A stretch of 64,000 bases of DNA from Sphingomonas melonis (GTDB taxonomy: Bacteria; Pseudomonadota; Alphaproteobacteria; Sphingomonadales; Sphingomonadaceae), in assembly GCF_013409985.1 (NCBI RefSeq), contig NZ_JACCBY010000003.1:310001-374000 (forward strand), written 5' to 3'. The position numbers and the translations under genes were made by a program. This document shows, piece by piece, positions 26,012-34,018 of this stretch (position 1 is its first letter; every line of letters starts with the position of its first letter). The notes under the pieces were generated by a model. That model made no database searches. It saw nothing but the letters and a program-made list of their open reading frames with translations, and was not told the DNA's origin.

Positions 26012-26210
26012 GGGTGGGGTTGGACGGCGGCCGGCTCAAGCACACGTTTCTATGCGATAGACCTGCCCGCAGGGAAGGCCGCACGCGCGAAGCTCGAATG
26101 GCGATCCCGCCCCGGACGGCCTGCCTCCCGCTTGCCGGTGACCCCCTGCTTCATCTCGCGCCCGCGCCCGCGGCCCGGCGCGGCCGGCGTGGACGGTCGT
26201 CCGGCGGCGC

Positions 26211-26645
26211 TCAGGCGCCCCATTCCGGCCCGTCCTCGTCCGGATAGAAAGCGTGCGGGTCATAGGGTTCGGATCGCCGCGCCGGTCGCGGCGGGGCGGG
26301 CGGGGAGGCGGGCCGGGCGGCGGCTGGCGGCAGGGTCGGCAGGCCGCCGCCGAACCGGACGCGGACGAACGCCGATCCGCCATCCAGCCCCTGGAAGATC
26401 GCCGCCACCTCCTCGCCGCGGTTCAGCCGGGTACCGATATAGGGCGCGCGTTCGGCATTGATGTAGCCGAGTTGCGCGCCCTGCCCGCTGAAGACCGCGA
26501 TCGCATTGGGATCGTGCTTGTTCTTCGGCTCGGGCACCAGCGCGACCGGGGCGCCGGGCAGCGTCATCATCGCTTCGGAGCGGCGGTTGCTGCCGTCCGC
26601 ATTGGGGAAGTCGAGGCCGACGACGGCGAGGGTCAGTTCCTGCAT
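26211..26645 (-). CDS. HIRAN-domain protein
   Basis: A 144-residue protein whose first ~95 residues match a stand-alone HIRAN domain: LTLAVVGLDFPNADGSNRR, the conserved PVALVPEPKNKHDPNAIAVF and GAQLGYINAERAPYIGTRL. HIRAN domains bind 3'-OH DNA ends or damaged DNA in SNF2 helicases such as HLTF. The C-terminus is Pro/Ala-rich and ends PDEDGPEWGA. It follows the potassium-channel gene by 7 bp, so the two are probably co-transcribed; no link in function is known. Confidence 0.85.
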   Translation of the reverse strand: MQELTLAVVGLDFPNADGSNRRSEAMMTLPGAPVALVPEPKNKHDPNAIAVFSGQGAQLGYINAERAPYIGTRLNRGEEVAAIFQGLDGGSAFVRVRFGGGLPTLPPAAARPASPPAPPRPARRSEPYDPHAFYPDEDGPEWGA

Positions 26646-26652
26646 CGCGGGG

Positions 26653-27747
26653 TCAGGCGGCGGCGGGCCGGCCGGCCGGGACCAGTTCGATCACCCAGTC
26701 GCCCGCGCGCAACTGCTGCGCCTCCGGCTCGAGCACGCCGATCGCATGATCGTCGCGATAGATGCGGACGATCTGGCCGTCGGTGCTGGCGCGCGGCGAT
26801 GTGCCGACCTCCTCGGGCCGCACCGCGCGTTCGCGCAACTCGATCTTGCCGCCGCGGGTGACGAGATCGGCGACGTAATCGGCGACATGCGGGCCGGCGG
26901 TACATTGCGCGAGCAATTGCCCGCCGAAGCTGACCGGGTTGACGATGATGCTGGCGCCGGCGTCGCGCGCCAGCAGCTCGTTCTCGATCGCGGCGATCGA
27001 CACGGCGATGCCGGCATGCGGCGCGAGGCGGCGGCAGGTGAGGATGATCAGCACCGCGGTGTCGTCGCGACCGGGGCAGACGATGACGGTGCGCGCCGCC
27101 CCGACCTTGGCCATTTCCAGCACCGTATTGTGCGTCGCATCGCCTTCGACGGTGGCGACGCCCCATTCCTCGGCGAGGCGCAGGCGGTTGGCGTTCGCAT
27201 CGACCACGACGATCTGCCCGGGCGGGTGGCCGCGTTCGAGCAGCTCGCCGACCGCCGCCGAACCCGAGCGGCCGAAGCCGCACACGATGACGTGGTCCTT
27301 CAACTCATGCCTGACGAGGCCCATCCGCCACCGCTCCCATCCCTGTCTGAGCATGAAGCTGTACGCGCTTCCGAGGAAGATGAGGAAGACGAAGATGCGG
27401 ATCGGCGTGACGACGAAGGTGTCGAACATCCGCGCCGAATCGCTGACCGGCACGATGTCGCCATAGCCCACCGTCGTCACGGTGATGACGGTGAAATAGA
27501 CGATGTCGAGGAAGCTGACCGCGCCGTCGGTATTGTCGCGCAGCCCGGCGCGGTCGATCCAATGGCCGCCGAGCGCGATGCCGACCAGCAGCAGCACCGC
27601 GGCGGCGCGGATCGCCAGCATGGTCAGCGCGCCGAGCCGCCCGGCACGGTAGAAGCGCGGGCGCACGTCGCGCCGTCCCGACCGGGCCGCCATCCGGCCC
27701 GGCGCCAGTGCGGGCCGCACGGGGGGACGATATGTCACGGGAAGCAC
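26653..27747 (-). CDS. Potassium channel with RCK (TrkA-N) domain
   Basis: A 364-residue protein: a basic N-terminus, two transmembrane helices flanking the K+ selectivity filter TVGYGD (about residue 92), then a cytoplasmic RCK domain with the Rossmann nucleotide motif GFGRSGSAAVGELL (about residues 158-171) and VVDANANRLRLAEE. It ends in a TrkA-C-like domain (VRIYRDDHAIGVLEPEAQQL). This is the plan of MthK/Kch-type two-helix channels gated by nucleotides or Ca2+. It leads a two-gene unit with the HIRAN gene. Confidence 0.92.
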   Translation of the reverse strand: MLPVTYRPPVRPALAPGRMAARSGRRDVRPRFYRAGRLGALTMLAIRAAAVLLLVGIALGGHWIDRAGLRDNTDGAVSFLDIVYFTVITVTTVGYGDIVPVSDSARMFDTFVVTPIRIFVFLIFLGSAYSFMLRQGWERWRMGLVRHELKDHVIVCGFGRSGSAAVGELLERGHPPGQIVVVDANANRLRLAEEWGVATVEGDATHNTVLEMAKVGAARTVIVCPGRDDTAVLIILTCRRLAPHAGIAVSIAAIENELLARDAGASIIVNPVSFGGQLLAQCTAGPHVADYVADLVTRGGKIELRERAVRPEEVGTSPRASTDGQIVRIYRDDHAIGVLEPEAQQLRAGDWVIELVPAGRPAAA

Positions 27748-27841
27748 GCGGCGGGCAGGACCATGCGCCTTGATGCGGGAGGATGCGGGTCGAGCGCAAG
27801 CGCCGCGGCGTCGCGCGCGTGCCCGGCGCCGATGCTGCGGA

Positions 27842-28180
27842 TCAGCGCTGCTTCTTGGTGATGGTCGCGGTGAAGTCGGGGTCCTTGTTCGCCACCCAGT
27901 CGACGAACTTGCGCGTCGCCGGGTCGGCGAGCAGCCCGTCGACGCTCATGCCGTGGCGTTGCAGTTCGGAATTGGTGAAGTTGGCGGTCACCGTCTGCTG
28001 GCAGATCGGGTGCATCGGCACGACGTCGCGCCCGCCCCGGCTCTTCGGCACGGGATGATGCCAGACGATCGTCTTGCCCGTCGGGCGGCCGCACAGCCAG
28101 CAGGGCGGCACCGGCGCGGCGGCGTCCTCGTCGGCGGGCAGATCGTCGTCGGGGCGGTATTTGGTGTGCTTGCGGGCCAT
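27842..28180 (-). CDS. HNH endonuclease-like protein
   Basis: A 112-residue protein with a zinc-knuckle pair and HNH core: CWLCGRPTGKT, then IVWHHPVPKSRGGRDVV, then HPICQQ. The HH of the core, the N-like position and the CxxC/Cys residues suggest a small HNH nuclease fold. The first third is charged and probably disordered. It is a free-standing gene with no partner typical of restriction or phage systems, so its role is open. Confidence 0.78.
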   Translation of the reverse strand: MARKHTKYRPDDDLPADEDAAAPVPPCWLCGRPTGKTIVWHHPVPKSRGGRDVVPMHPICQQTVTANFTNSELQRHGMSVDGLLADPATRKFVDWVANKDPDFTATITKKQR

Positions 28181-28310
28181 GCCTCTGCCTCAATCCTCGT
28201 CCCGCGTCGGGCGGGCACGCGCACCGCTACACCAGCTGCCGGCCAATACCGAGGGCGAAGTGCGTGCCCCGCCGCGGCGCGTGGCGGCGGCGGGAATGGC
28301 GCGAGCGCCG

Positions 28311-28415
28311 TCAGCGCGGCAGGTGCGTCGCGCACCACCGCGCCAACGGGATCGTCACCAGCGCGGAGAAAGACATCGAACCGATCAGCGCAACGAGAAA
28401 TTGGGTTGTCACCAT
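28311..28415 (-). CDS. 34-residue membrane microprotein
   Basis: ATG (followed by GTG) at 28415 is preceded by AAGGAG with a short normal spacing and opens a 34-codon frame: MVTTQFLVALIGSMSFSALV followed by TIPLARWCATHLPR. One transmembrane helix with a basic end is clear. It lies in the gap between the HNH and DUF2076 genes on the same strand. Its function is unknown. Confidence 0.5.
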   Translation of the reverse strand: MVTTQFLVALIGSMSFSALVTIPLARWCATHLPR

Positions 28416-28493
28416 CCGGCTCCTTCTGCTTGCCATGATCTGCACGTCCCCAACACGCGAGCGGCTGATTTGGGTTCAAGCCGTCACGCGATG

Positions 28494-29036
28494 CTACCAG
28501 TCGCTGCTGTCGCTATCGTCGTCGCCGTCGCCGTAGTTGTTGATCGTGATGTTCTCTTCGGGCGCGTCGAGGAAGCCCTGGCCACCGAAGCCGCCGCCGT
28601 GATGACCGCCGAACAGATTGGAAAGGCCGCTGAACAGCATCTCGCCGCCGGCCACGCCCGCCGCGGTGGTGCCCGCCGAGCGCAGGAAGCTGCCGAGGCC
28701 GCCGCCGCCCGAGAGGATGCCCGGCCGCGCCTCGGGCGGGGGCGGTGCGTAGGTGGATGACGATCCGCCCCATGGTCCACCACGGTCGGACGGCAGGAAG
28801 CTGGTCGCGGCGGCCGGCGGGTTGAGCTGTCGCTCCAGCTCGGCGATCCGCGCCTGCGCCGCGTGCAGCGACTGGTCGGCGACGATGGCGTGCTGGACCA
28901 GCAGATAGCTCGCATCGGGGTTGGCGGCGAGCGCCTGGCGGATCATCGCATCCGCCTCCTGATCCTTGGCGATGCCGCGGGTGGCGACCAGTTCGTTGAG
29001 GAAATTCGTCAGAAGCGTGCGTTCGTCGGGTGTCAT
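28494..29036 (-). CDS. DUF2076 family protein
   Basis: A 180-residue periplasm-associated or ABC-transporter-linked protein of unknown function. The N-terminus (MTPDERTLLTNFLNELV, then DQEADAMIRQALAANPDASY and LLVQHAIVADQSL) is the family signature. A coiled-coil (AARIAELERQL-like) and a long Gly-rich region follow, with acidic residues at the end (NYGDGDDDSDSSDW). The Gly-rich middle (FGGHHGGGFGGQGF) is typical. Confidence 0.82.
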   Translation of the reverse strand: MTPDERTLLTNFLNELVATRGIAKDQEADAMIRQALAANPDASYLLVQHAIVADQSLHAAQARIAELERQLNPPAAATSFLPSDRGGPWGGSSSTYAPPPPEARPGILSGGGGLGSFLRSAGTTAAGVAGGEMLFSGLSNLFGGHHGGGFGGQGFLDAPEENITINNYGDGDDDSDSSDW

Positions 29037-29190
29037 ATCCTGTCCCTCGCGTTGACGCCGGCGGAGATCGTCGGCCACCCCGGCGGGTTCAACCGCGCGA
29101 CGCGATTGTGACGTGAATTTCACCTGCGCCCCGGCGCGGCCTTGCCTTTGGCGGCGATGACGCACCATGAACGGTGCAACGGAGATCGAG

Positions 29191-29847
29191 ATGACCGACG
29201 ATGCGACGCCGCCCGACAGCAAGCTGACGCGCTCGAAACAGCGCTGGGCGAGCGAGCACAAGTTCCTGACCGGCACGCCCGCGCGGCCCGAGCACGAGCG
29301 GCTGCCGCCCGGCCAGCATCTGGTGCGCGACTGGCCGGTGCTCGACCTCGGCCGCCAGCCCGATATCCCGACGGAGCGATGGGAGCTGCGCATCGGCGGG
29401 ATGGTGGAGCGGCCGGCCATCCTCGACTGGGCGGCGTTCATGGCGCTGCCGCAGACGCAGACCCGGTCGGACATCCACTGCGTCACGACCTGGTCGCGCT
29501 ACGACAACGACTGGACGGGGATCGCCACGCGCGACCTGATCGCGCTCGTCCGGCCGCGCGACGAGGCGGCGTTCGTCATGCTGCACGGCTATGACGGCTA
29601 TACCACCAACCTGCCGCTCGCCGATTTCGCGGCGGAGCAGGCGATGATCGCGCATCGCTGGAACGGCGCGCCGCTGACCCGCGCGCATGGCGGCCCGGCG
29701 CGGCTGCTGGTGCCGCACCTCTACCTGTGGAAGAGCGCCAAATGGCTGCGCGCGATCGACTTCCTCGGCGCGGACAAGCCCGGCTTCTGGGAGGTCAACG
29801 GCTATCACATGCGCGGCGACCCGTGGGCGGAGGAACGCTACGGCTGA
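29191..29847 (+). CDS. Molybdopterin-dependent sulfite-oxidase-like protein
   Basis: A 218-residue protein with the oxidoreductase molybdopterin-binding fold of sulfite oxidase and MsrP. The conserved Mo-ligating cysteine is in RSDIHCVTTWS, followed by the WTGIATRDLI, MLHGYDGYTTNLPL and HGGPARLLVPHLYLWKSAKW blocks. The preferred start (MTDDATPPDS) has GGAG about 8 bp upstream; an in-frame ATG lies 24 bp earlier. There is no signal peptide and no heme partner nearby, so it is probably a cytoplasmic oxidoreductase of unknown substrate. Confidence 0.85.
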   Translation: MTDDATPPDSKLTRSKQRWASEHKFLTGTPARPEHERLPPGQHLVRDWPVLDLGRQPDIPTERWELRIGGMVERPAILDWAAFMALPQTQTRSDIHCVTTWSRYDNDWTGIATRDLIALVRPRDEAAFVMLHGYDGYTTNLPLADFAAEQAMIAHRWNGAPLTRAHGGPARLLVPHLYLWKSAKWLRAIDFLGADKPGFWEVNGYHMRGDPWAEERYG

Positions 29848-29853
29848 CCGGGA

Positions 29854-30645
29854 TCAGCCCGTGGCGGCAGCGTCGTCGACGGCCTGGATGATCTCGGCCC
29901 GGTCGTCGCACAGGTGGAGCGCGGTCAGCACGCCGGTCTTGTAGGCGCCGGTGTCGATGCCGATACGGTGCGGCAGCAGCGTCGGGCGATCGCCGGTCCA
30001 GGTGTGGCCGTGGACGATGACCGACGCGGACGGTTTGGGATGGTCGAGGAATTCCTCGCGGATCCACAGCAGGTCGTCGCGGTTCTGAGCGTGCAGCGCG
30101 ACGCCGGGGACGATCCCGGCATGGACGAAGGCGTAATCGCCCACCTCGACCAGCAGTTCGAGCCGGTGCAGCAGATGGTAGTGCGAGGTCGGCATCACGT
30201 CGAGCAGGCTGTCGCGCAGCGCGGTGAGCGTCGCCGGATCGTCCAGCTCGGGCGGATCGGGTAAAGCGACGCCATAGGAGCGGAGCGTCGCCGCGCCGCC
30301 CACCGCGAGCCAGCGGCCATGCCTGACCGGCTGTTCGAGGAAGTCGCGCAGCATCGCCTCATGATTGCCTTCGAGCAATCGCGCCTCGACCGCGGTCGAA
30401 CGCAGCAGCCAAGTCAGGGCGGCGAGCACTTCGGCGGACGCGGGGCCGCGATCGACATAGTCGCCGGACAGTATGAGCAGCGGCGTCACGCCGGGATAGC
30501 GTTCGGCGGCGTCGCGGTTGACCTCGGCAAGCAGTGCATGGAGCAGGTCGTAGCGGCCGTGGACGTCACCGATCGCGTAGAGCGGCTGCGGTCCGCTGCG
30601 GACCCCGCTTGCCGGGACATGACGTTCGCGACGGAAGCCGATCAT
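29854..30645 (-). CDS. Metallophosphoesterase / serine-threonine phosphatase-like protein
   Basis: A 263-residue protein with the calcineurin-like phosphoesterase motifs: LYAIGDVHGRYDLL (GDxHG), LLILSGDYVDRGP (GDxVDRG), LLEGNHEAML (GNHE), VHAGIVPG and VHGHTW. Its size and motifs fit the bacterial PPP/PrpE-like class that acts on phosphoprotein or dinucleotide substrates. Its start overlaps the stop of the upstream membrane protein by 4 bp, suggesting coupling. Confidence 0.9.
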   Translation of the reverse strand: MIGFRRERHVPASGVRSGPQPLYAIGDVHGRYDLLHALLAEVNRDAAERYPGVTPLLILSGDYVDRGPASAEVLAALTWLLRSTAVEARLLEGNHEAMLRDFLEQPVRHGRWLAVGGAATLRSYGVALPDPPELDDPATLTALRDSLLDVMPTSHYHLLHRLELLVEVGDYAFVHAGIVPGVALHAQNRDDLLWIREEFLDHPKPSASVIVHGHTWTGDRPTLLPHRIGIDTGAYKTGVLTALHLCDDRAEIIQAVDDAAATG

Positions 30646-31469
30646 CGCAGCGCGACCCGCTCATCCTCCGGCGCATCCTCCGCGAAGACGCGCAGGTCGG
30701 AGGCGATCATGCTGTAGATGCGCAGCGCCTCGCGCGGGCGCTTGAGCGCGACGCGACGGGCGCGCAGCCATTCGTCGCGATAGTCGCGCAGCGTGCCGGC
30801 GCGCACCTGCGCCTGCGTCGCCCGGTCATAGGCGACGGCGACGCTGCGCTCCGCCGTGCGCAGTTGCGGGGCGAGGCAGCTCGCCTCGTCGTAGCAGGCA
30901 GCGCGTTGCGAGGACACGGTGGTGATCGCCGCGCGGCGGTCGGGCGCCGGTGCCGGTCGTTCGACGCGCGGCGGCGCGGACCGCTGCGGCACGGCGGCGA
31001 CCTCTTCGGCGTAGGGGACGTCGGCGTGCGGCGCGGGTGCGCTGACCAGTCCCTCCGCAACCGCCGGGGGCAGCGGCGGCTGCGTCGGGGTCGCGGCGGC
31101 GAGCTGGACCGGCTCGGCTGGCTGCGCCGCTGCCGGTGCCGGACGGGGCGGCGCCTTCACGCGTTTCGCGGCGACGCGCGTCGCCGGAGCCGTGGCGGGC
31201 GCCTCCATCGCGCTGTTGCCGCCGATCACGCCGGCGGCGAGCATCGTCACGACGCCGCCTGCGCCCAATAGGGCGAGCCAGGGACCGCGCTTGCGGCGGC
31301 GCCGCTCGGTCCGGACGGGAACGGGGAGCGCGGCGGGTTCGCGGCGCAAGGCAGGGCCGAAGATCGCCGCCATGTCGTCGGCAACGCCCTTGATCTTGGG
31401 CGTCGGCTGGGACGCATGCGGACCGGATGCTGGCAAGTCTGGGTCAACCATAAGGGGCCTGTTAAGCAT
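30642..31469 (-). CDS. Membrane-anchored protein with Pro/Ala-rich linker
   Basis: A 275-residue protein. A charged cytoplasmic region (residues 1-60, RRRRKRG before the helix) is followed by one transmembrane helix (WLALLGAGGVVTMLAAGVIGG). About 100 residues rich in Ala, Pro and Thr come next, and a C-terminal domain near CYDEASCLAPQLRTAERSVA resembles LprI/DUF1311-like helical repeats (AYDRATQAQVRAGTLRDYRD). The function is unknown. It overlaps the phosphatase gene by 4 bp, so the pair may work together. Confidence 0.6.
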   Translation of the reverse strand: MLNRPLMVDPDLPASGPHASQPTPKIKGVADDMAAIFGPALRREPAALPVPVRTERRRRKRGPWLALLGAGGVVTMLAAGVIGGNSAMEAPATAPATRVAAKRVKAPPRPAPAAAQPAEPVQLAAATPTQPPLPPAVAEGLVSAPAPHADVPYAEEVAAVPQRSAPPRVERPAPAPDRRAAITTVSSQRAACYDEASCLAPQLRTAERSVAVAYDRATQAQVRAGTLRDYRDEWLRARRVALKRPREALRIYSMIASDLRVFAEDAPEDERVALR

Positions 31470-31578
31470 GATCGCTGAACCTTGGCTGTATCCGATTTGG
31501 GAGCAGCGCGCCGTCGATTTGGCAGGCGGCGGTGAAAAGGCGGTCGCGCGGGTGGAAGGCGTGTCCTAGACCGTTGCG

Positions 31579-32670
31579 GTGACATGGCTTCCTTTCCTCG
31601 CCGCGGCGGTCGCGGCCGCCGCGCCGCTGCCCGCCGATCCGACGATCACGCTGCGCAACCGCAACGGCATGACGGTCCGCCTGATCCCGCAAGGCGCGAT
31701 CGTGACCGCGATCGAAGTGCCCGACCGCGACGGACGGCGCGCCAACGTCGTGCTCGGCTATGCCACGCCCGAGGACTATCGCAGCAAGATCCGCAAGAAC
31801 GGCTTCGGCGCCACGATCGGTCGCTATGCGGGCCGGATCGCCGGCGCGCGATTCACCATCGACGGGCGGCGGGTGACCCTGGTGGCCAATGACGGCGCCA
31901 ATGCGCTGCACGGCGGCGGCCCGTTCGGCTTCGACACCGCCGACTGGCAGGTCCGCCGCCGGCCGGGAGCGGGTGGCGACCGCGCGACCTTTACGCTGGT
32001 CAGCCCGGACGGCTTCCAGAACTTCCCCGGCCAGCTGACGGTGACCGTCACCTATCGGCTCGCCGCCGACAATGCGCTGCACATCGACTATGCGGCGCGC
32101 ACCACCAGGCCGACCGCGCTGAACATCACCAACCACAGCTATTTCAATCTGGCGGGCGAGGGCAGCGGCAGCGTGCTGGGCCAGTGGCTGCAGTTGAAGG
32201 CGGCCCGGTCGGTGGTCACCGACGCGGGTGGCATCCCGACCGGCGCGCTGGCGCCGGTGGCGGACACGCCGCTGGATTTCCGCTGTCCGCGGCGGATCGG
32301 CGAGCGGATCGATCGCCTGCCGTCGACCGGACGCGGCTACAATCACGCCTGGTTCTTCGACAAGCCCGCGGGCAGGCTGGCGCCGGTCGCGCGGCTGATC
32401 GATCCCGCGTCGGGCCGGACGCTGACGATCGAGACGACCGAGCCGTCGGTGCAGGTCTATACCGGCGGCTATATCGACGGCCGCGACGCGGGGCCGAGCG
32501 GCCGCGTCTACCAGCCCGGCGACGGCGTTGCTCTGGAGATGCAGCATGTGGCGGACAGCCCGCATCATCCCGGCTTTCCGACGACGATCCTGCGCCCCGG
32601 CCAAACCTATCGCCAGACGACGATCTGGCGGTTCGGCACCGACGGCAGCGCGGCGCCTAGCTGCCGCTGA
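31579..32670 (+). CDS. galM: Aldose 1-epimerase (mutarotase), exported
   Basis: GalM interconverts alpha and beta anomers of hexoses. The 363-residue protein starts at a GTG and opens with a short hydrophobic segment (WLPFLAAAVAAAAPLPA) that looks like a signal peptide. Family motifs include IGRYAGRIAGARF, NDGANALHGG, the catalytic histidine in ALNITNHSYFNLAG and the catalytic glutamate in GVALEMQHVADSPHHP. Its last 14 bp overlap the end of the convergent MFS gene. Confidence 0.92.
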   Translation: MTWLPFLAAAVAAAAPLPADPTITLRNRNGMTVRLIPQGAIVTAIEVPDRDGRRANVVLGYATPEDYRSKIRKNGFGATIGRYAGRIAGARFTIDGRRVTLVANDGANALHGGGPFGFDTADWQVRRRPGAGGDRATFTLVSPDGFQNFPGQLTVTVTYRLAADNALHIDYAARTTRPTALNITNHSYFNLAGEGSGSVLGQWLQLKAARSVVTDAGGIPTGALAPVADTPLDFRCPRRIGERIDRLPSTGRGYNHAWFFDKPAGRLAPVARLIDPASGRTLTIETTEPSVQVYTGGYIDGRDAGPSGRVYQPGDGVALEMQHVADSPHHPGFPTTILRPGQTYRQTTIWRFGTDGSAAPSCR

Positions 32671-33964
32671 GCGGCGGCAGCGCGACCGGCAGAGCGCCGG
32701 CCGGGCCGGGCGCGCCGGCCGATGCCGCGCGGGCGTGCGCGAAGGCGAGCGCGAGGCACGTCGCCGCCAGGATCGCCAGCGACAGGACGATCAGCAGCGA
32801 CGGCGCGGAGCCGGGATCGGCGAGCGTGACGCGATACGCCGAGGCGGCGAGCACCCGGCCGAGCAGCAGCATCGCCGCCGCCTGCGCCAGCTTCGACACG
32901 CAGGTGAAGATGCCGACATAGGCGGTCGCAGCGCCGGCGGCGGCGCGGCGCATCATCGCCGCCCACAGCATCAGCCACAGGCCGCTCGATCCCGCGCCGA
33001 AGCCGAGTCCGGCGACGATCACGCCGGTGGCGGTGGTACGCAGCGGCGCGAGCAGGACGAGCGCGGCGAGCAGCAGCACCAGCGCCGCCAGGCTCAGCGC
33101 GCCGGCCGGGCTGGTCCGGCGGCGACAGGCGAGCCACGCCGGCTGGCTGATGAGGCCGCCGATCGCCGCCCAGAGCAGCAGGCCGCTGCCACCCGCGGCA
33201 TAAGCGGCATAATAGGGTTCGAGCGTACGGAAGGTCGAGCTTGCCGCCATCATCACCGCCAGCGCGGCGAGGATCGTGGCGAAGGGCAGCGGCGTGGCGT
33301 CGGCATCACGCCGCGCCGGCCGATCGACCACGCCGGTCACCGGCGACCGGCGCAGCCACCAGCCGGTCGCGCAGACCAGCAGCGACAGGACCGCCGCCCA
33401 GGCCAGCCACGGGCCGATGCCCGCGCCGCGGATCAGCAGCGGCCCGGCGGCGGCACCGACCGCGATGCTCGCCAGCCCGGAGGCGATGTTGCGCCGCGCG
33501 AGCAGGGTGCAGCGCCCGTCCTCGCCCAGCGGCGCCAGCGCGACCATCGCATTCTGCGGCACGTCGAGCACCGGATAGGCGAGGCGGAAGCCGAGCAGCA
33601 TCGCCAGTGCCCAGGGCAGGCGCGCGTCCGGCCCGACCAGCGGCGTCGCGCAGAACAGCAGGAAGAACAGGCAGACGACCGGCGCGGCGGCAAGCTGCAA
33701 TCGCGCCGCGCCGGCGAGGCCGACGACCTGCGCCCGCCAGCCTATTCCCAAGGCGGCGTCGATGGCGCCGTTGAGCACCAGCGTTCCGGCCATCACCAGT
33801 CCCATCGCGGTCGCGCTCAGCCCGCAGGCCTCGGTGAGGAAGAAGCCGAACAGGATCGTGCTGGCATGCCACAATTGGCTCTTGGCGAAATGCGCGAGCA
33901 GATAGGGCGAGAGGGCCGCCGCGGCGCGCCGCATCGTGTCTGAGCCAGGCGGTGCCATCCCCAT
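32657..33964 (-). CDS. MFS/GPH-type sugar transporter
   Basis: A 435-residue inner-membrane protein with about 12 hydrophobic helices. The pattern LAHFAKSQLWHASTILFGFFLTEACGL and the conserved region GFRLAYPVLDVPQNAMVALA recall glycoside-pentoside-hexuronide (MelB-like) symporters or a related MFS group. A basic loop (LLARRNIASGLASIAVG) follows. Its substrate is unknown, though it converges on galM. An alternative start is ATG 33934. Confidence 0.75.
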   Translation of the reverse strand: MGMAPPGSDTMRRAAAALSPYLLAHFAKSQLWHASTILFGFFLTEACGLSATAMGLVMAGTLVLNGAIDAALGIGWRAQVVGLAGAARLQLAAAPVVCLFFLLFCATPLVGPDARLPWALAMLLGFRLAYPVLDVPQNAMVALAPLGEDGRCTLLARRNIASGLASIAVGAAAGPLLIRGAGIGPWLAWAAVLSLLVCATGWWLRRSPVTGVVDRPARRDADATPLPFATILAALAVMMAASSTFRTLEPYYAAYAAGGSGLLLWAAIGGLISQPAWLACRRRTSPAGALSLAALVLLLAALVLLAPLRTTATGVIVAGLGFGAGSSGLWLMLWAAMMRRAAAGAATAYVGIFTCVSKLAQAAAMLLLGRVLAASAYRVTLADPGSAPSLLIVLSLAILAATCLALAFAHARAASAGAPGPAGALPVALPPLSGS

Positions 33965-34018
33965 CGTCGCAGCGCTAGCGCAGACGTGTGTGGATTTTGT
34001 GTCGTGTGGCCCCTCGCG

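Larger units (their letters stand above)
25594..26210. other. 617-bp gene-free region holding a tandem pair of repeat units
   Basis: No gene is supported here. Two copies of a ~222-bp unit lie head to tail: the word GTGGTGAGGTTCGATCGG recurs at 25651 and 25873, and each unit contains one REPIN palindrome plus matching flanks (a GGGCAGGGCGAT word before, GGCTCAA and TATGCGATAG words after). The 61.4-61.7 kb region contains the same composite unit once, and 23.2-23.4 kb contains it inverted. Confidence 0.8.

Noticed and set aside
27000..28200. A mobile or phage island suggested by the HNH gene
   Set aside because: No integrase, transposase, capsid gene or tRNA end is present; the HNH protein looks stand-alone.
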